A DNA stretch of 31,712 nt from Terrimonas sp964445775 (GCA_964445775.1 CAYUMH010000044.1:1-31712); one strand, 5' to 3'. Counted from the stretch's first letter, positions 1 to 10,386 are shown. A program made the numbers and translations. Notes: generated by a model not told the origin, from the letters alone.

Positions 1-11
1 AAGTATAAACA

Positions 12-3000
12 ATGAAAAAATATATACTTTCATTCTTACTGCTGCTAAGTATACTATCTACTTATGCGCAGGACCCGGCTTACCCGGTTCCGGCATCCGC
101 CCCGCAGGTGATCAATGCTGCGGAATATTTTATTGATAACGATCCGGGCCTGGGCAGGGGCACCGCTCTTACCATTACTCCCGGGGTGAACATCGCTGCG
201 CTGCCTGTAAATATCAATGTAAGCGGGCTGCAAAACGGTGCACACAGCCTGTACATCAGGGTGAGAAATGCTGATGGCAACTGGAGTATTGTTTCCGTAA
301 GACCTTTTTTATACGATAGCGATTTCCCTTATACTACCGTTACTCCTGCACCCCAGCAGGTGGTGGCGGCTGAATATTTTATTGACACGGATCCTGGTGT
401 GGGAAATGCTACTGCCATCAGTGTTACGCCCGCTCTCGATATTTCGAACTTAAACGTAACGGTGAATACGGCCGGGCAAAGCAATGGCACACACCGTTTA
501 TACCTGCGTACCAAAAGTGCAGAAGGTAAGTGGAGTATCGTAGCTTTCCGTGAATTTATTGTAGCGTTCAATCCCGATTATCCAACCGCACTTACACCTG
601 CCGGTAACCTGGCATTAGCGGAATACTTCATTGATACTGATCCCGGCTTAGGGAAGGGGCAACCTATCAGTATTGGCGCTGTAACGAATGTTGCCAACCT
701 GGACGTAGCTGTGAATACAGCAGGGTTAAGCATGGGTACCCATCGTGTATATGTGCGGGTAAAAAATACCTCCGGAGCCTGGGGGATTGTGAGTTACAGG
801 GAATTTTTAGTGGAAGCCGGCGTTCCTTATCCTGCTGCGCCTGTTGCCGCAGAGAATGTAGTAGCTGCCGAATATTTTATCGATACTGATCCCGGTTATG
901 GCCGTGGCAATGCCATAACCATTACGCCCGGATTGCAGGTGGCCGATATAAATGTTGCTGCCAATACCAGCGGGTTAAGCCAGGGTGTACACAGGGTTTA
1001 TATCCGTACTAAAAGTAGTGAAGGCCGCTGGAGTGTGGTAAGCTTCCGTGATTTTGAAGTGAACAATGATCATGCTTATCCTCAGGCCTTACCGGCAGTA
1101 ACTAATTTGTTGAAAGTAGAATATTTTATTGATACCGATCCTGGCTATGGCAGGGGAACGGCTATTCCATTAACGGCTGCTACTGATGTACAGGATATAC
1201 CTGTAACGGTAAGTACCACCGGCTTAACCAATGGTGAACACCATTTGTTTGTGCGTACATTAAGTATAGATGGTAAATGGAGTATTGTTAACCATGCCAA
1301 ATTCATCACTGACCTGTTGTCAATGACACCCGATACCTTACGGTATAATAACGTAGTGATGGGTGCCACCAAAACATTGTCAGTTACGGTACAAAATAAC
1401 AGCAGTACGGCTCAAACGATTAATAGTATCAGCATTAATGGTGCTTTTGCTACAGCAACAACAGCACCGGTTAACCTGCCTGCCAACAGCAATACAAGCA
1501 TCGATATAACATTCACGCCTACAGCTGTAAGCCAGTTTATTGATTCCATTGTGTTGGAAACAAGCTCGGGTAAATATAAAACCGTATTAATGGGTTCGGG
1601 TACTGCTGCGGTAAGCTCCTGGGCTTTAACGCCGGCTGCCGGTCATAACTATGGTAATATAGCTTTGGGCAATACAGGTACTTTCGCATTTAATATTACC
1701 AATACCGGTAATACGGCCATAACACTGCAAAATATAACCAGCACCAATACGGTCTTTGTGCCATCCTTTACAGCGGGTACCGTAATAGCTGCCGGGGCAA
1801 GTCAAAGCTTTAATGTAACGTTTACACCGGTAGCCGTATCGGCTTACCAGGCCCAGTTACGGCTTATTGCCTCAACTGCAGGTGTTGCAGAGATCACAAC
1901 CCAGTTACAGGGTGCGGGCTATAGTCCCGGTGCACCGCCTGTTGTTGATTATATTACTGCAGCCCCTTATACAGCCACCAATGGGGTAGCACCGTTTGTA
2001 GGCCAGGCCGGTGATTATGTATACAAAGTATTATATCGTTCAGCCAATAACCTGCCGCCGCAGGCCGGTTATCCTAAAGTAAGTATTGACCTGAATGGCA
2101 ACCAGACTTATAATGATATTAACGAAGGTGAGTTCATCATGCAGGCCGAAGGCAGCAGTACGGATTATATTACCGGGGTAGTGTATACCTATACATATAA
2201 CCACCAGCAATTGACCAGCCAGGCCGGTTATAAGTTTACTGCTTATGATCAGAATGGTAATCTGGCCACCGGCACGGGAACCGCCTATAAAACAGGCCCC
2301 GTGGTAACAAATGACCAGATTGATCTGCGTCTCTTTGCCAATGATATCAGCTTTAGTAACCCCAATCCTTTACCGGGACAGGCGTTTACACTTACTGCCC
2401 GTATAACCAACAGCACGGCAGTGCCTGCCACCAATGTACCGGTTCGTTTATACAGGGATACTATCCCGTTAATGGACCTGGTATTACCGGCTATCGGTGC
2501 CTATACCACGGCAACTATCACGCAAACGCTGAACTTTGCGGAAGAAGGTTTTTACCCCATCAAAGTATGGGTGGACAGCCTGAATACCATTGGCGATATT
2601 AACCCCTTAAATAACTATGCCATCAGGCCGGTGATTGTGGGTAACCCGCCAATGCCTGGTAAGATTGATGTGGAAGTACATGCCACCATACAAAAATGCC
2701 CGCAATTACTGGTGATCTTTAATGGCAAGGCTAAATATGACGGTACATCAACCGCTACCAATGTAGCAGGTGCTACAGTTACTATTGAAGCCGGCGGACA
2801 GGTTATCACCACTACTACCGATGTTAATGGTAACTTTAGTTATGTATTGAGCGGCGTAACCTGTGGCGGTAACTTTGAATACAAAGCTACTGCAACTGAT
2901 TATACATTAACAGGCAGCAGTACCCTGTACATCATGGCCCTGCCATGTCCTGCCCCCAATGAGTGTCAGCCACCGGTACCACAACCTTCACAGGGTGGGG

Positions 3001-6000
3001 TAGTGGCTACGGGTACAACCAATGGTTGTGAGAACACTGTAGGTAATAATGCCGGTATTAATATTAAACTGAAATACCGCGAAAGAAATATCAGCAACTT
3101 CTGGAGCTCATGGGATGAGATTATAAGCAGTGTATTGCGGATATATGTAGATGGTGTACTGGTAGAAACCATCACCAGTGCCGATGGTTCAAGAGCGCCC
3201 GGTGAAGAGGTAATTGTACCATACCAGGTTCCCTTAACGTCAACTACCCCGGTAAATGTATCGGCTGTATTAAGCTATACTTATGTGGAATATTTACAGA
3301 TGCCCGATAACTTCTATCATGGCGTGAGGACCAACCATACGGCCACGGGAAGTTTACCTATTACGCCTTTGCCTAATCTACCGGACCTGAACATCCAGTC
3401 TTTTGTACAGACCGATATGGTGTCTTTCCGTTTCAATAATGTGAACATGAACTGTCCTGATGCGGGCGCCCATACAGTAAGGGTATACGACTCTATACCC
3501 AATGGTACAGCTACACTGATCAGGACCTATAACCAGTCAGGCGTGAACGGTAAAACCTATAACACATTAACGTATACCGATCCGAATATAACACCGGGCA
3601 CACATATTATTAAAATTGTGACCGACTATGATGACGCAGTTAACGAAGAAAATGAAAATAATAATGTGGCCATCTTTACTATGGTAGTACCTGCGCCTGA
3701 TTTAAGTGTCGGCGAAATTAAACTGGTGAACAGTGATGTGTCATCAGGCGGCACAACAAAAATCAGCGCCGTTATCCGTAATAAAGGAAAACTTACCGGT
3801 GCATTCCATGTACGGTTTAGCCTGGCAGGTAACCAGGTAGGCACACCGGTACTGGTGACAACGGTTGGAAGCAATGATTCATTAATAGTGGAGTCTGGTT
3901 CATTCACCGTAAACAACGCGGCTGAACTTTGCGGTGGTCTGATCACAGTAGTGGCCGATGCACTGTCTGCGGTTACCGAGTCGGATGAAACAAATAATAC
4001 GGGAACCAAACAACTGGCATCGGATATTACGCCGTTGATATTACCACATGAAGTTGGCTCAGCCGGCAGACCAATTGTGGTAAGAGTAAATACCATGAAC
4101 CAGTTCTTCCCCGCTGTGCGTAATATGGGCATCCGTGATATTAACCAGGTGCCGGTAAAATATACGCTGAACGGTAACTGGATCGGCAATGGTGTTGTTC
4201 CCACAATTAAAGCAGGTGCTGCCTATGTAGCTTATGGTTCATTTAATTATGAGTTCAGTACACCGGGTAACTATGTAGTACGGGTAATAACCGATACTGC
4301 CAATGTTATCTGTGAAACTGATGAAACCAATAATGAAGGAAACTTCTATATACGGGTAGTGGATAGTAAAGCTGACCTGGAAGTATTATCACAATATATA
4401 TCGCCCAGTAGCCTGAACCCTAATCCCAACCAGACCTTTACCATTGTAGGCACCGTGCGTAACAGCGGCGGCAAGCCATCGGTACCAACTGTGTTGCGGT
4501 TTATGGCTGAGAATATGGTAGTAGGTGCGGATGTTCCTATTAATGCGTTACAACCCGGAAGAGATACCACCGTGGCGGCTACAGTAGGGTATGCATTCAA
4601 TACTGATGGTATAAAAACACTCCGACTGATAGCAGATCCGCAGAACCTTGTAGAGGAGGAAATAGAAACGAATAACGAAGCAACCAGGACCATCATCGTA
4701 GGTGATGCCCCGGATATTGCACCGATTGAGGTTAATCCTATTCGTTTTAATCCTTCCGGCTTTGTAGCAGGCGATATAGTGGCGGTGAGTTACCATATTA
4801 AAAACAATGGTACACAGCCTGCCAGCGGTTGGGTAAGATTTACCATTCACGACCAGGATAGTGCTGTGATAGCAGTGGATAGTGTTGCGTTTACCTCAAT
4901 AGCACCGGGAGATTCCAGGATTGTTACCCGCAGTATCCGTGTTGATGCAGCGAAAGGAGCAGTATTGGCACAGATCTATAATTGTACACCGGTAGAATAT
5001 AATACCCTGAACAATGATGCGGTATTACCATTTGACAATGTAATGCCTTTGCGCAGCAATATGATCGTTGCCGGTGACCTGGATATGAAACAGGGACTGC
5101 CGGAACAATTGCCCGGCTGGATAGGAGGTAAACTGCTATTAGGCGATTACAACCTGACGGTGAACGGCAATATCCTCAATACGGATGCAGCGCATTTTAT
5201 TGTAACCAACGGAGCCGGTAAGTTGACACTGGTAAATAACCAGGCCATCAATACCTACCCGGTAGGCACGGCGTTATCCAGTCCAAACTTTGTGGAACTG
5301 AATAATACGGGTACACAGGATAACTTCAGCGTGCGTGTAGTACCATATGTACTGCAACGCGGCTACTCGGGTGATACGGTAAGAGTGGCGAATGTAAACC
5401 GTACCTGGTATATTAATGAACAGGTGACAGGAGGCAGCAATGTAGCGGCTACTTTCTACTGGAGCGATACGCATGAGCTGCCCGGTTTTGACAGGCCGCA
5501 ATCAAGGACAGCACATTATACCAATAAATGGGAGTTAGGTACATTAGGCGGAGCAGTGCTGGCGGCTAACGGACAGTTTACCAAAACGCAGACAGGGTTT
5601 ACCAGCTTCTCTCCCTTTACCATTACCAGTGGCTCCGGCAGTGCCCTGCCTTTACAATTGCTGAGCTTTAAAGCCGTTGCGCAACCGGCCAGTGTGTTGT
5701 TACAGTGGAAAACAACACAGGAGATCAACACCCGCCAGTTTTTGGTGGAGCACAGTACAGATGGTATAAGGTTTGTTACAGTTGGTACGGTACAGGCGGT
5801 GAATGCTGCAGGTATTCATAACTATACATTCACACACCAGGATATTGGTAAGGGAACACAATACTACCGCCTGAAAATGGAGGATATAGATGGTAGTTAT
5901 ACCTATTCCAATATTGAAACGGCAGTAATAGCAGGTAACCTGCTGGTACAGGTATATCCCAACCCTGTACAACACAAGCTGTATATTAAAAACCTGCCGC

Positions 6001-6167
6001 AGGGAATACCGGTAAAACTGCTCAATATCAGTGGCAGTCTTATCAAACAGCTAACAACGGCCGGTGATCTTACGGTAATTGATGTACAATCATTACCTGC
6101 CGGTACTTATATTGTACAATACATAGAATCCGGTAAAGTACAACAGCATAAGATCGTGAAACAATAG
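12..6167 (+). CDS. Giant secreted CARDB/ASH-domain surface protein with T9SS sorting domain
   Basis: A 2051-residue protein with a signal peptide (about residues 1-20, ending STYAQ). Five tandem repeats follow, each carrying EYFIDxDPGxG and a later WSIVS-type motif; their Glu residues fall at 38, 121, 204, 287 and 370, a constant 83-residue period. Next come two ASH/choice-of-anchor-D-like beta domains (about 437-535 and 540-645), then several CARDB-like domains with the (E/D)xNN ending (about 768-880 and 1120-1675), interrupted by a carboxypeptidase-regulatory-like segment (about 884-985). A domain with ALPLQLLSFKA starts near 1877. The end (about 1979-2051, VYPNPV then LPAGTYIV) matches type A sorting domains of the type IX secretion system, so the protein is probably secreted and attached to the surface. 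Adhesion or ligand binding is plausible, but no catalytic motif is visible. Only 11 bases precede the ATG, so the promoter lies outside the window. Confidence 0.9.
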   Translation: MKKYILSFLLLLSILSTYAQDPAYPVPASAPQVINAAEYFIDNDPGLGRGTALTITPGVNIAALPVNINVSGLQNGAHSLYIRVRNADGNWSIVSVRPFLYDSDFPYTTVTPAPQQVVAAEYFIDTDPGVGNATAISVTPALDISNLNVTVNTAGQSNGTHRLYLRTKSAEGKWSIVAFREFIVAFNPDYPTALTPAGNLALAEYFIDTDPGLGKGQPISIGAVTNVANLDVAVNTAGLSMGTHRVYVRVKNTSGAWGIVSYREFLVEAGVPYPAAPVAAENVVAAEYFIDTDPGYGRGNAITITPGLQVADINVAANTSGLSQGVHRVYIRTKSSEGRWSVVSFRDFEVNNDHAYPQALPAVTNLLKVEYFIDTDPGYGRGTAIPLTAATDVQDIPVTVSTTGLTNGEHHLFVRTLSIDGKWSIVNHAKFITDLLSMTPDTLRYNNVVMGATKTLSVTVQNNSSTAQTINSISINGAFATATTAPVNLPANSNTSIDITFTPTAVSQFIDSIVLETSSGKYKTVLMGSGTAAVSSWALTPAAGHNYGNIALGNTGTFAFNITNTGNTAITLQNITSTNTVFVPSFTAGTVIAAGASQSFNVTFTPVAVSAYQAQLRLIASTAGVAEITTQLQGAGYSPGAPPVVDYITAAPYTATNGVAPFVGQAGDYVYKVLYRSANNLPPQAGYPKVSIDLNGNQTYNDINEGEFIMQAEGSSTDYITGVVYTYTYNHQQLTSQAGYKFTAYDQNGNLATGTGTAYKTGPVVTNDQIDLRLFANDISFSNPNPLPGQAFTLTARITNSTAVPATNVPVRLYRDTIPLMDLVLPAIGAYTTATITQTLNFAEEGFYPIKVWVDSLNTIGDINPLNNYAIRPVIVGNPPMPGKIDVEVHATIQKCPQLLVIFNGKAKYDGTSTATNVAGATVTIEAGGQVITTTTDVNGNFSYVLSGVTCGGNFEYKATATDYTLTGSSTLYIMALPCPAPNECQPPVPQPSQGGVVATGTTNGCENTVGNNAGINIKLKYRERNISNFWSSWDEIISSVLRIYVDGVLVETITSADGSRAPGEEVIVPYQVPLTSTTPVNVSAVLSYTYVEYLQMPDNFYHGVRTNHTATGSLPITPLPNLPDLNIQSFVQTDMVSFRFNNVNMNCPDAGAHTVRVYDSIPNGTATLIRTYNQSGVNGKTYNTLTYTDPNITPGTHIIKIVTDYDDAVNEENENNNVAIFTMVVPAPDLSVGEIKLVNSDVSSGGTTKISAVIRNKGKLTGAFHVRFSLAGNQVGTPVLVTTVGSNDSLIVESGSFTVNNAAELCGGLITVVADALSAVTESDETNNTGTKQLASDITPLILPHEVGSAGRPIVVRVNTMNQFFPAVRNMGIRDINQVPVKYTLNGNWIGNGVVPTIKAGAAYVAYGSFNYEFSTPGNYVVRVITDTANVICETDETNNEGNFYIRVVDSKADLEVLSQYISPSSLNPNPNQTFTIVGTVRNSGGKPSVPTVLRFMAENMVVGADVPINALQPGRDTTVAATVGYAFNTDGIKTLRLIADPQNLVEEEIETNNEATRTIIVGDAPDIAPIEVNPIRFNPSGFVAGDIVAVSYHIKNNGTQPASGWVRFTIHDQDSAVIAVDSVAFTSIAPGDSRIVTRSIRVDAAKGAVLAQIYNCTPVEYNTLNNDAVLPFDNVMPLRSNMIVAGDLDMKQGLPEQLPGWIGGKLLLGDYNLTVNGNILNTDAAHFIVTNGAGKLTLVNNQAINTYPVGTALSSPNFVELNNTGTQDNFSVRVVPYVLQRGYSGDTVRVANVNRTWYINEQVTGGSNVAATFYWSDTHELPGFDRPQSRTAHYTNKWELGTLGGAVLAANGQFTKTQTGFTSFSPFTITSGSGSALPLQLLSFKAVAQPASVLLQWKTTQEINTRQFLVEHSTDGIRFVTVGTVQAVNAAGIHNYTFTHQDIGKGTQYYRLKMEDIDGSYTYSNIETAVIAGNLLVQVYPNPVQHKLYIKNLPQGIPVKLLNISGSLIKQLTTAGDLTVIDVQSLPAGTYIVQYIESGKVQQHKIVKQ
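123..1367 (+). repeat. Five in-frame 249-bp coding repeats (83 residues each)
   Basis: Measured from the Glu codon of each EYFID motif, repeats begin at 123, 372, 621, 870 and 1119, all exactly 249 bp apart with no indel. The protein consensus is EYFIDTDPGxGxGxAI, then a VNTxGLSxGxHRLYIR stretch, then GxWSIVSxRxF. The DNA differs between copies, so the duplications are old, yet length is strictly kept. This suggests a compact beta domain under structural constraint. Confidence 0.9.
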
Positions 6168-6199
6168 TTTTCTTTAAGGTGAGGACAGGTGTTTATCAA

Positions 6200-6225
6200 G
6201 TTGCCACTCCGGTGGCAACTTTTTT
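6200..6225 (+). terminator. Rho-independent terminator of the surface-protein gene
   Basis: A perfect 8-bp stem (6200-6207 with 6212-6219) is closed by a TCCG tetraloop and followed by six T residues. It lies 33 bases after the stop codon of the giant surface-protein gene and points along its direction of transcription. Confidence 0.9.
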
Positions 6226-6256
6226 ATTTGTATCATCCATTGATGATTGTTAATAC

Positions 6257-6282
6257 AAAACGATACCACAGGGTATCGTTTT
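6257..6282. terminator. Bidirectional terminator hairpin between convergent genes
   Basis: A perfect 11-bp stem (6257-6267 with 6272-6282) has an ACAG loop and A4/T4 at its base, so either strand gives a hairpin ending in a U run. It sits 21 bases beyond the stop of the minus-strand HTCS gene and probably ends that transcript, while backing up the plus-strand terminator at 6200. Confidence 0.8.
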
Positions 6283-6303
6283 GTTATTTTAAATATAGGT
6301 TAC

Positions 6304-9300
6304 TTATGTATGCTCTTCTTCCCAGAACTCACTGGGGTTTTTCCCAAACTGTTTTTTAAACTCCTTGCTAAAATACTTCCTGTCGTTAAAGCCTACCATA
6401 TAACTTACTTCGTTCACGGAATATTTATGTTCTTTCAACAGTACGGCCGCTTTCTTTAGTTTAATTGATTTGGTGAACTCATTTACCGACATATCCGTTA
6501 ATGCCTTCACTTTTTTATACAACACCGATTGACTCATGGCCGATTTGGTGGCCAGCATCTCCACGCCAAATTCCGGGTTATCCATATTCTCGTCAATGAT
6601 CTGTATCAGCTTTTCAATAAACTCAACCTCAATATTATTACCCGGGTTTTGAAACTGGTATTGCTGTAACTGCAGCGCATACTTCTTCCGGAAGGTTTCC
6701 CTGGAACTGATGATATTACGGATACTCAACTCCAATACCTGGGAGCTGAATGGTTTTGTCAGGTACAGGTCGGCACCCTGTGTAAGCCCCGATATCTGGT
6801 CGGTCTGTGTACTTTTTGCGGTAAGTAAAATAACCGGGATATGATTGGTCCTTGTATCCTGTTTTAACTGGTTACACAGGGTTAGTCCATCCATATCCGG
6901 CATCATGATATCGCTGATAATAATATCGGGAATTTGCTCTATGGCTTTATGCCAGGCTTCTGTTCCGGTAATACAACTGATCACGTTATACTCGGCTTTT
7001 AATATATCCGTAATATAGCCGTTCAATTCAATATTATCTTCGGCTAAGAGAACCGTATAAGTATTATCTGCCGGTTTGTGAATATAATTATCCTGCTCGG
7101 CCGCACCGTTTGTTCTGCCATCATTGTCTTCGGCTTCAGGCGAATAGGGTGTACTGCTATTGGCTATCTTCTGGTCAATTTTTAATGGCAGTACTACTTC
7201 AAAACAGGTTTCCTGTTCTCCTGTATCTTTGGCTTTAGTACTGTTCACATACATATTGCCCTGGTGTAATTCCACAATCTTCTTTGTAAGGGCAAGACCA
7301 ATACCATAACCTTTATTCTGCGTATGAAAATCGTCGATCTGGAAATAATTATTAAAAATGGTATCTAAATATTCCGGGGCAATGCCTTTGCCGTTGTCCT
7401 TTATCTGGGTGGTTACCGTTGTCTTGTCCGTTTTTATATAAATAGCAATGCGGCCATTATCCGGTGTAAACTTAAAGGCGTTGATCAATAAGTTATAAAA
7501 AACTTTTTCCAGCTGGTCTTTGTCAAAATGAATCAACAGCTCCTTGGGTTCGTGTACAATAGAAAGATGGATGTTTTTACTTTCGGCCAGTTCTTCAAAA
7601 GAACTATAAATGTTATTGATAAACCCGATGAAATCGTTGGAAGTAAAATGCAGTTTTAAGTTACCGGTTTCGGCTTTCCTGAAATCCATCAGCTCAGTTA
7701 CCAGGTTCAATAAGCTATTGGCGTTGTTTTTTACACTGTTCAAACGCTGCTGCAGTAAAAAATTCTCTTTATTCTCCCGCTCAATGGTATCAATGGGTGC
7801 CAGGATTAAACTTAAATGGGTCCTTATCTCATGCGAGATATTCGTAAAGAAATTTAATTTAACCTGGTGTAGCTCATTCTCCTTTTTTAATATGGCCCGC
7901 AGGAAAAAGAAGCGCAGTATTAAAAATATGATGGATGCAATGGCGATGATATAAACTGCATAAGCCCACCATGTTTTCCAAAAGGGTGGCCGGATGACAA
8001 ACTGCATTTCAATAGGCTCGCTCCATACCCCATCACTATTGGCCCCTTTTACCAGTAGGGTATAGCTGCCGGTGGCCAAATTGGTAAACGTGGCACTGGG
8101 ATCCCTGGTCTCTATCCACTCGTCATTAATATCTTTTAACTTATAAGCGTATTTATTCTTATCCGATTTTATATAATTCAGTAAAGCAAACTGGAAGGTA
8201 AAGGAGTTCTGGTTATGTGAAAAGCTTAGCCTGTTCAGGAAGCTGATCTCGTTTTTTAATATGCCGGATTCGTCGTTTATTTCTACGGTTGAATTAAATA
8301 ATTTCAGCCCGGTAAAAACAAGGTGTGAAGAAGCGCTGTTCTTCATGATCTTTTCGGGGAAAAAACTCACCAGCCCGTTCATATTACCAAAAAACAATTC
8401 GCCTTGCGGACTTTGATAACTGGCATTGTAATTAAACTCGTTGCCCGGCAAACCGTCGCTGGTGGTATAGGTAAAAAAACTGCCGGATGCTTTATCAAAC
8501 TTGCACAACCCATTTCCTGTACTGATCCAGAGCATACCTGACCGGTCTTCCTGTATGCTCAGGATATTGTCATGGGGTAAGCCGTCCTTCAGTTTATAAA
8601 TGGTGAATTTTTGCGTCTTCTTTTCAAAGCAGGCCAATCCGCCATAATACAAACCAATCCATATATTGCCCTTGCTGTCCTCTTTTAAACAATTAATATT
8701 TTCTGGTTTAGGGCCGTCAGTAATGGTTAGTTTGCTGAGCGTTCCTGATTTGCGTTCAAAAAAATAAAGTCCGTAAAAACTGCCTATCCACACATTCCGG
8801 TTGGCATCTTCCAGTAAGCTGGTAAACACTTTGGTGGACAGGCTGTCGAAAAGCTGGCTATACCTGCTTTTTGATAAAAGACTGCCTTGTTTCTGTAACA
8901 CATCTACCCCGGGGTGTTTGGCTATCCATAACAAACCTTCCGTGTCTTCCATGATAGCGGCAATCTCATCCTGCCGGTTTTTTACAATAGAATCGCTGAA
9001 CAGGTAATAAGAAAAAGACCGGCTGCCGGGATTGTATAAATTCAGTCCGCGGCCATGGGTGCCGATCCATAAATTATCCTTACTGTCAATATAGAGCGTT
9101 TTTAACAGGTTGGAACCAATGCTATGCAGGTCGGCAGGGTTGTTCTTAAAAATGGTAAACTGGTCCCTGGTCCTGTCATAAAAATTAAGGCCTCCGCCTT
9201 CTGTTGTGATCCAGATATTGTTTTGTTTATCCGTAACTATACCGCTGACGGTATTATTGCTCAGGCTGTTGGCCGACTGGTTATTTTGCCAGTACTTAAA

Positions 9301-10386
9301 CTCGGTTAACTGTTTATGGGTAACATTAATACCGGCAAAGAAGGTACCGATCCAGATGGAGTTGTTCTTATCCAGGAAAAGGGAGTGGACAGAGTTCTGG
9401 CTCAGGCTTTTGGGGTCGCCGGTTTTATTCCGGTAGGACTTCCAGGTATCCTTATCAGCATTAAAACAGCTCAATCCTTCCTGGGTGCCGATCCACATAT
9501 TGCCATTGCCGTCCCAGAGAAAACAACGGATATTATTATTGACAAGCGAATTGGCATTAGCCGGATTATTATAATATTTAGTAAAGCTGCCGGTTTTGCG
9601 TTCATACCTGTTCAGGCCGTCCAGTGTACCTATCCACAGGTTGCCGGCCGGATCTTCCTTTATATACTTTACAAATTTATTGCTCAGGCTGTTGGGGGCG
9701 GCCGGGTTATCCGGAAAGGAGGTCAGGTTATAACGGCCATTATATTGCTGTATTAAAAACAAACCGATGGCGCCGCCCAGCCAGATATCACCGTTCCTGG
9801 CGCAATACACCCTGGCCGGAATACGTCCCAGCCTTTTTTCTATATCCAGACCCAGGGTGCTAATGGGGTCAAAAACATCCTTCTCGTTATTATATATAAA
9901 CAGGCCCTTTGTACATGCCACCCAGATACGTCCCTGGGTATCTTCCGAAATGGAATAAATGATATTCTTTTTACTGACCTCGCTGCCAAAATAGAGGTAC
10001 CGTTTAAAAGCATTGAATTCCGGTACATATAAATTAAGGCCGTTTTCGGTTGCCACCCATAGCTTCTGCCTGGAATCCTTCAGTATTTCATAAATATAAT
10101 TCTCGGTGAGGGAACTGGTGTCAGCGGGTTTATTGGTATAAGTAATAAAATTCTTGCCATCAAAACGGTTCAGGCCATACCGGGTACCAAACCACATAAA
10201 ACCTTTTTGGTCCTGCCCGATGGTTAAAACGGAATACTGGGACAGGCCATTCTCTACCTTATAATGGTCAAAGGAATAATCCTGGGCCGATAAAAAATGA
10301 GCCCGGCTTAAACCGGTTATGATAAAAACAGGCACCAGCAATTTTGTAAAAAAGCCTGTTCTGAATAAAGTTGACAATTTCATCAT
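6304..10386 (-). CDS. Hybrid two-component system sensor/regulator (HTCS)
   Basis: One-protein two-component system. The reading frame opens at 10419, giving 1371 residues; numbers below use that frame. The start at 10386 (residue 12, MMKLSTLF) is preferred because it leads directly into the signal peptide ending FLSAQ. Order: about 14 Reg_prop propeller repeats, with recurrent IWIGT and LSxNxV motifs (about 46-700), a Y_Y_Y domain (about 750-808), a membrane helix (about 815-843), HisKA with H863 in SHEIRTH, HATPase with DNGKGI and GYGIGLAL, a receiver domain with D1170 in SDIMMPDMDG and KPFS, and a C-terminal AraC-type HTH (about 1262-1365). In this family the periplasmic sensor binds an oligosaccharide and the HTH activates a nearby PUL. 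It is divergent from the PUL at 10719, so it is probably its regulator. HEIRTH replaces the classical HEIRTP. Confidence 0.95.
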   Translation of the reverse strand: MMKLSTLFRTGFFTKLLVPVFIITGLSRAHFLSAQDYSFDHYKVENGLSQYSVLTIGQDQKGFMWFGTRYGLNRFDGKNFITYTNKPADTSSLTENYIYEILKDSRQKLWVATENGLNLYVPEFNAFKRYLYFGSEVSKKNIIYSISEDTQGRIWVACTKGLFIYNNEKDVFDPISTLGLDIEKRLGRIPARVYCARNGDIWLGGAIGLFLIQQYNGRYNLTSFPDNPAAPNSLSNKFVKYIKEDPAGNLWIGTLDGLNRYERKTGSFTKYYNNPANANSLVNNNIRCFLWDGNGNMWIGTQEGLSCFNADKDTWKSYRNKTGDPKSLSQNSVHSLFLDKNNSIWIGTFFAGINVTHKQLTEFKYWQNNQSANSLSNNTVSGIVTDKQNNIWITTEGGGLNFYDRTRDQFTIFKNNPADLHSIGSNLLKTLYIDSKDNLWIGTHGRGLNLYNPGSRSFSYYLFSDSIVKNRQDEIAAIMEDTEGLLWIAKHPGVDVLQKQGSLLSKSRYSQLFDSLSTKVFTSLLEDANRNVWIGSFYGLYFFERKSGTLSKLTITDGPKPENINCLKEDSKGNIWIGLYYGGLACFEKKTQKFTIYKLKDGLPHDNILSIQEDRSGMLWISTGNGLCKFDKASGSFFTYTTSDGLPGNEFNYNASYQSPQGELFFGNMNGLVSFFPEKIMKNSASSHLVFTGLKLFNSTVEINDESGILKNEISFLNRLSFSHNQNSFTFQFALLNYIKSDKNKYAYKLKDINDEWIETRDPSATFTNLATGSYTLLVKGANSDGVWSEPIEMQFVIRPPFWKTWWAYAVYIIAIASIIFLILRFFFLRAILKKENELHQVKLNFFTNISHEIRTHLSLILAPIDTIERENKENFLLQQRLNSVKNNANSLLNLVTELMDFRKAETGNLKLHFTSNDFIGFINNIYSSFEELAESKNIHLSIVHEPKELLIHFDKDQLEKVFYNLLINAFKFTPDNGRIAIYIKTDKTTVTTQIKDNGKGIAPEYLDTIFNNYFQIDDFHTQNKGYGIGLALTKKIVELHQGNMYVNSTKAKDTGEQETCFEVVLPLKIDQKIANSSTPYSPEAEDNDGRTNGAAEQDNYIHKPADNTYTVLLAEDNIELNGYITDILKAEYNVISCITGTEAWHKAIEQIPDIIISDIMMPDMDGLTLCNQLKQDTRTNHIPVILLTAKSTQTDQISGLTQGADLYLTKPFSSQVLELSIRNIISSRETFRKKYALQLQQYQFQNPGNNIEVEFIEKLIQIIDENMDNPEFGVEMLATKSAMSQSVLYKKVKALTDMSVNEFTKSIKLKKAAVLLKEHKYSVNEVSYMVGFNDRKYFSKEFKKQFGKNPSEFWEEEHT

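Noticed and set aside
3626..4204. 192-codon open frame on the minus strand inside the giant surface-protein gene
   Set aside because: It lies fully antisense to a well-supported gene, has no domain pattern or start signal, and its composition mirrors the opposite strand.
6247..6459. 70-codon plus-strand open frame over the HTCS 3' end
   Set aside because: It starts inside a terminator hairpin and overlaps the well-conserved AraC-type HTH coding region on the other strand.
9316..9756. 146-codon plus-strand open frame inside the HTCS gene
   Set aside because: Antisense to the propeller repeats of the HTCS; repeated IWIGT-type codons create long open frames on the other strand.
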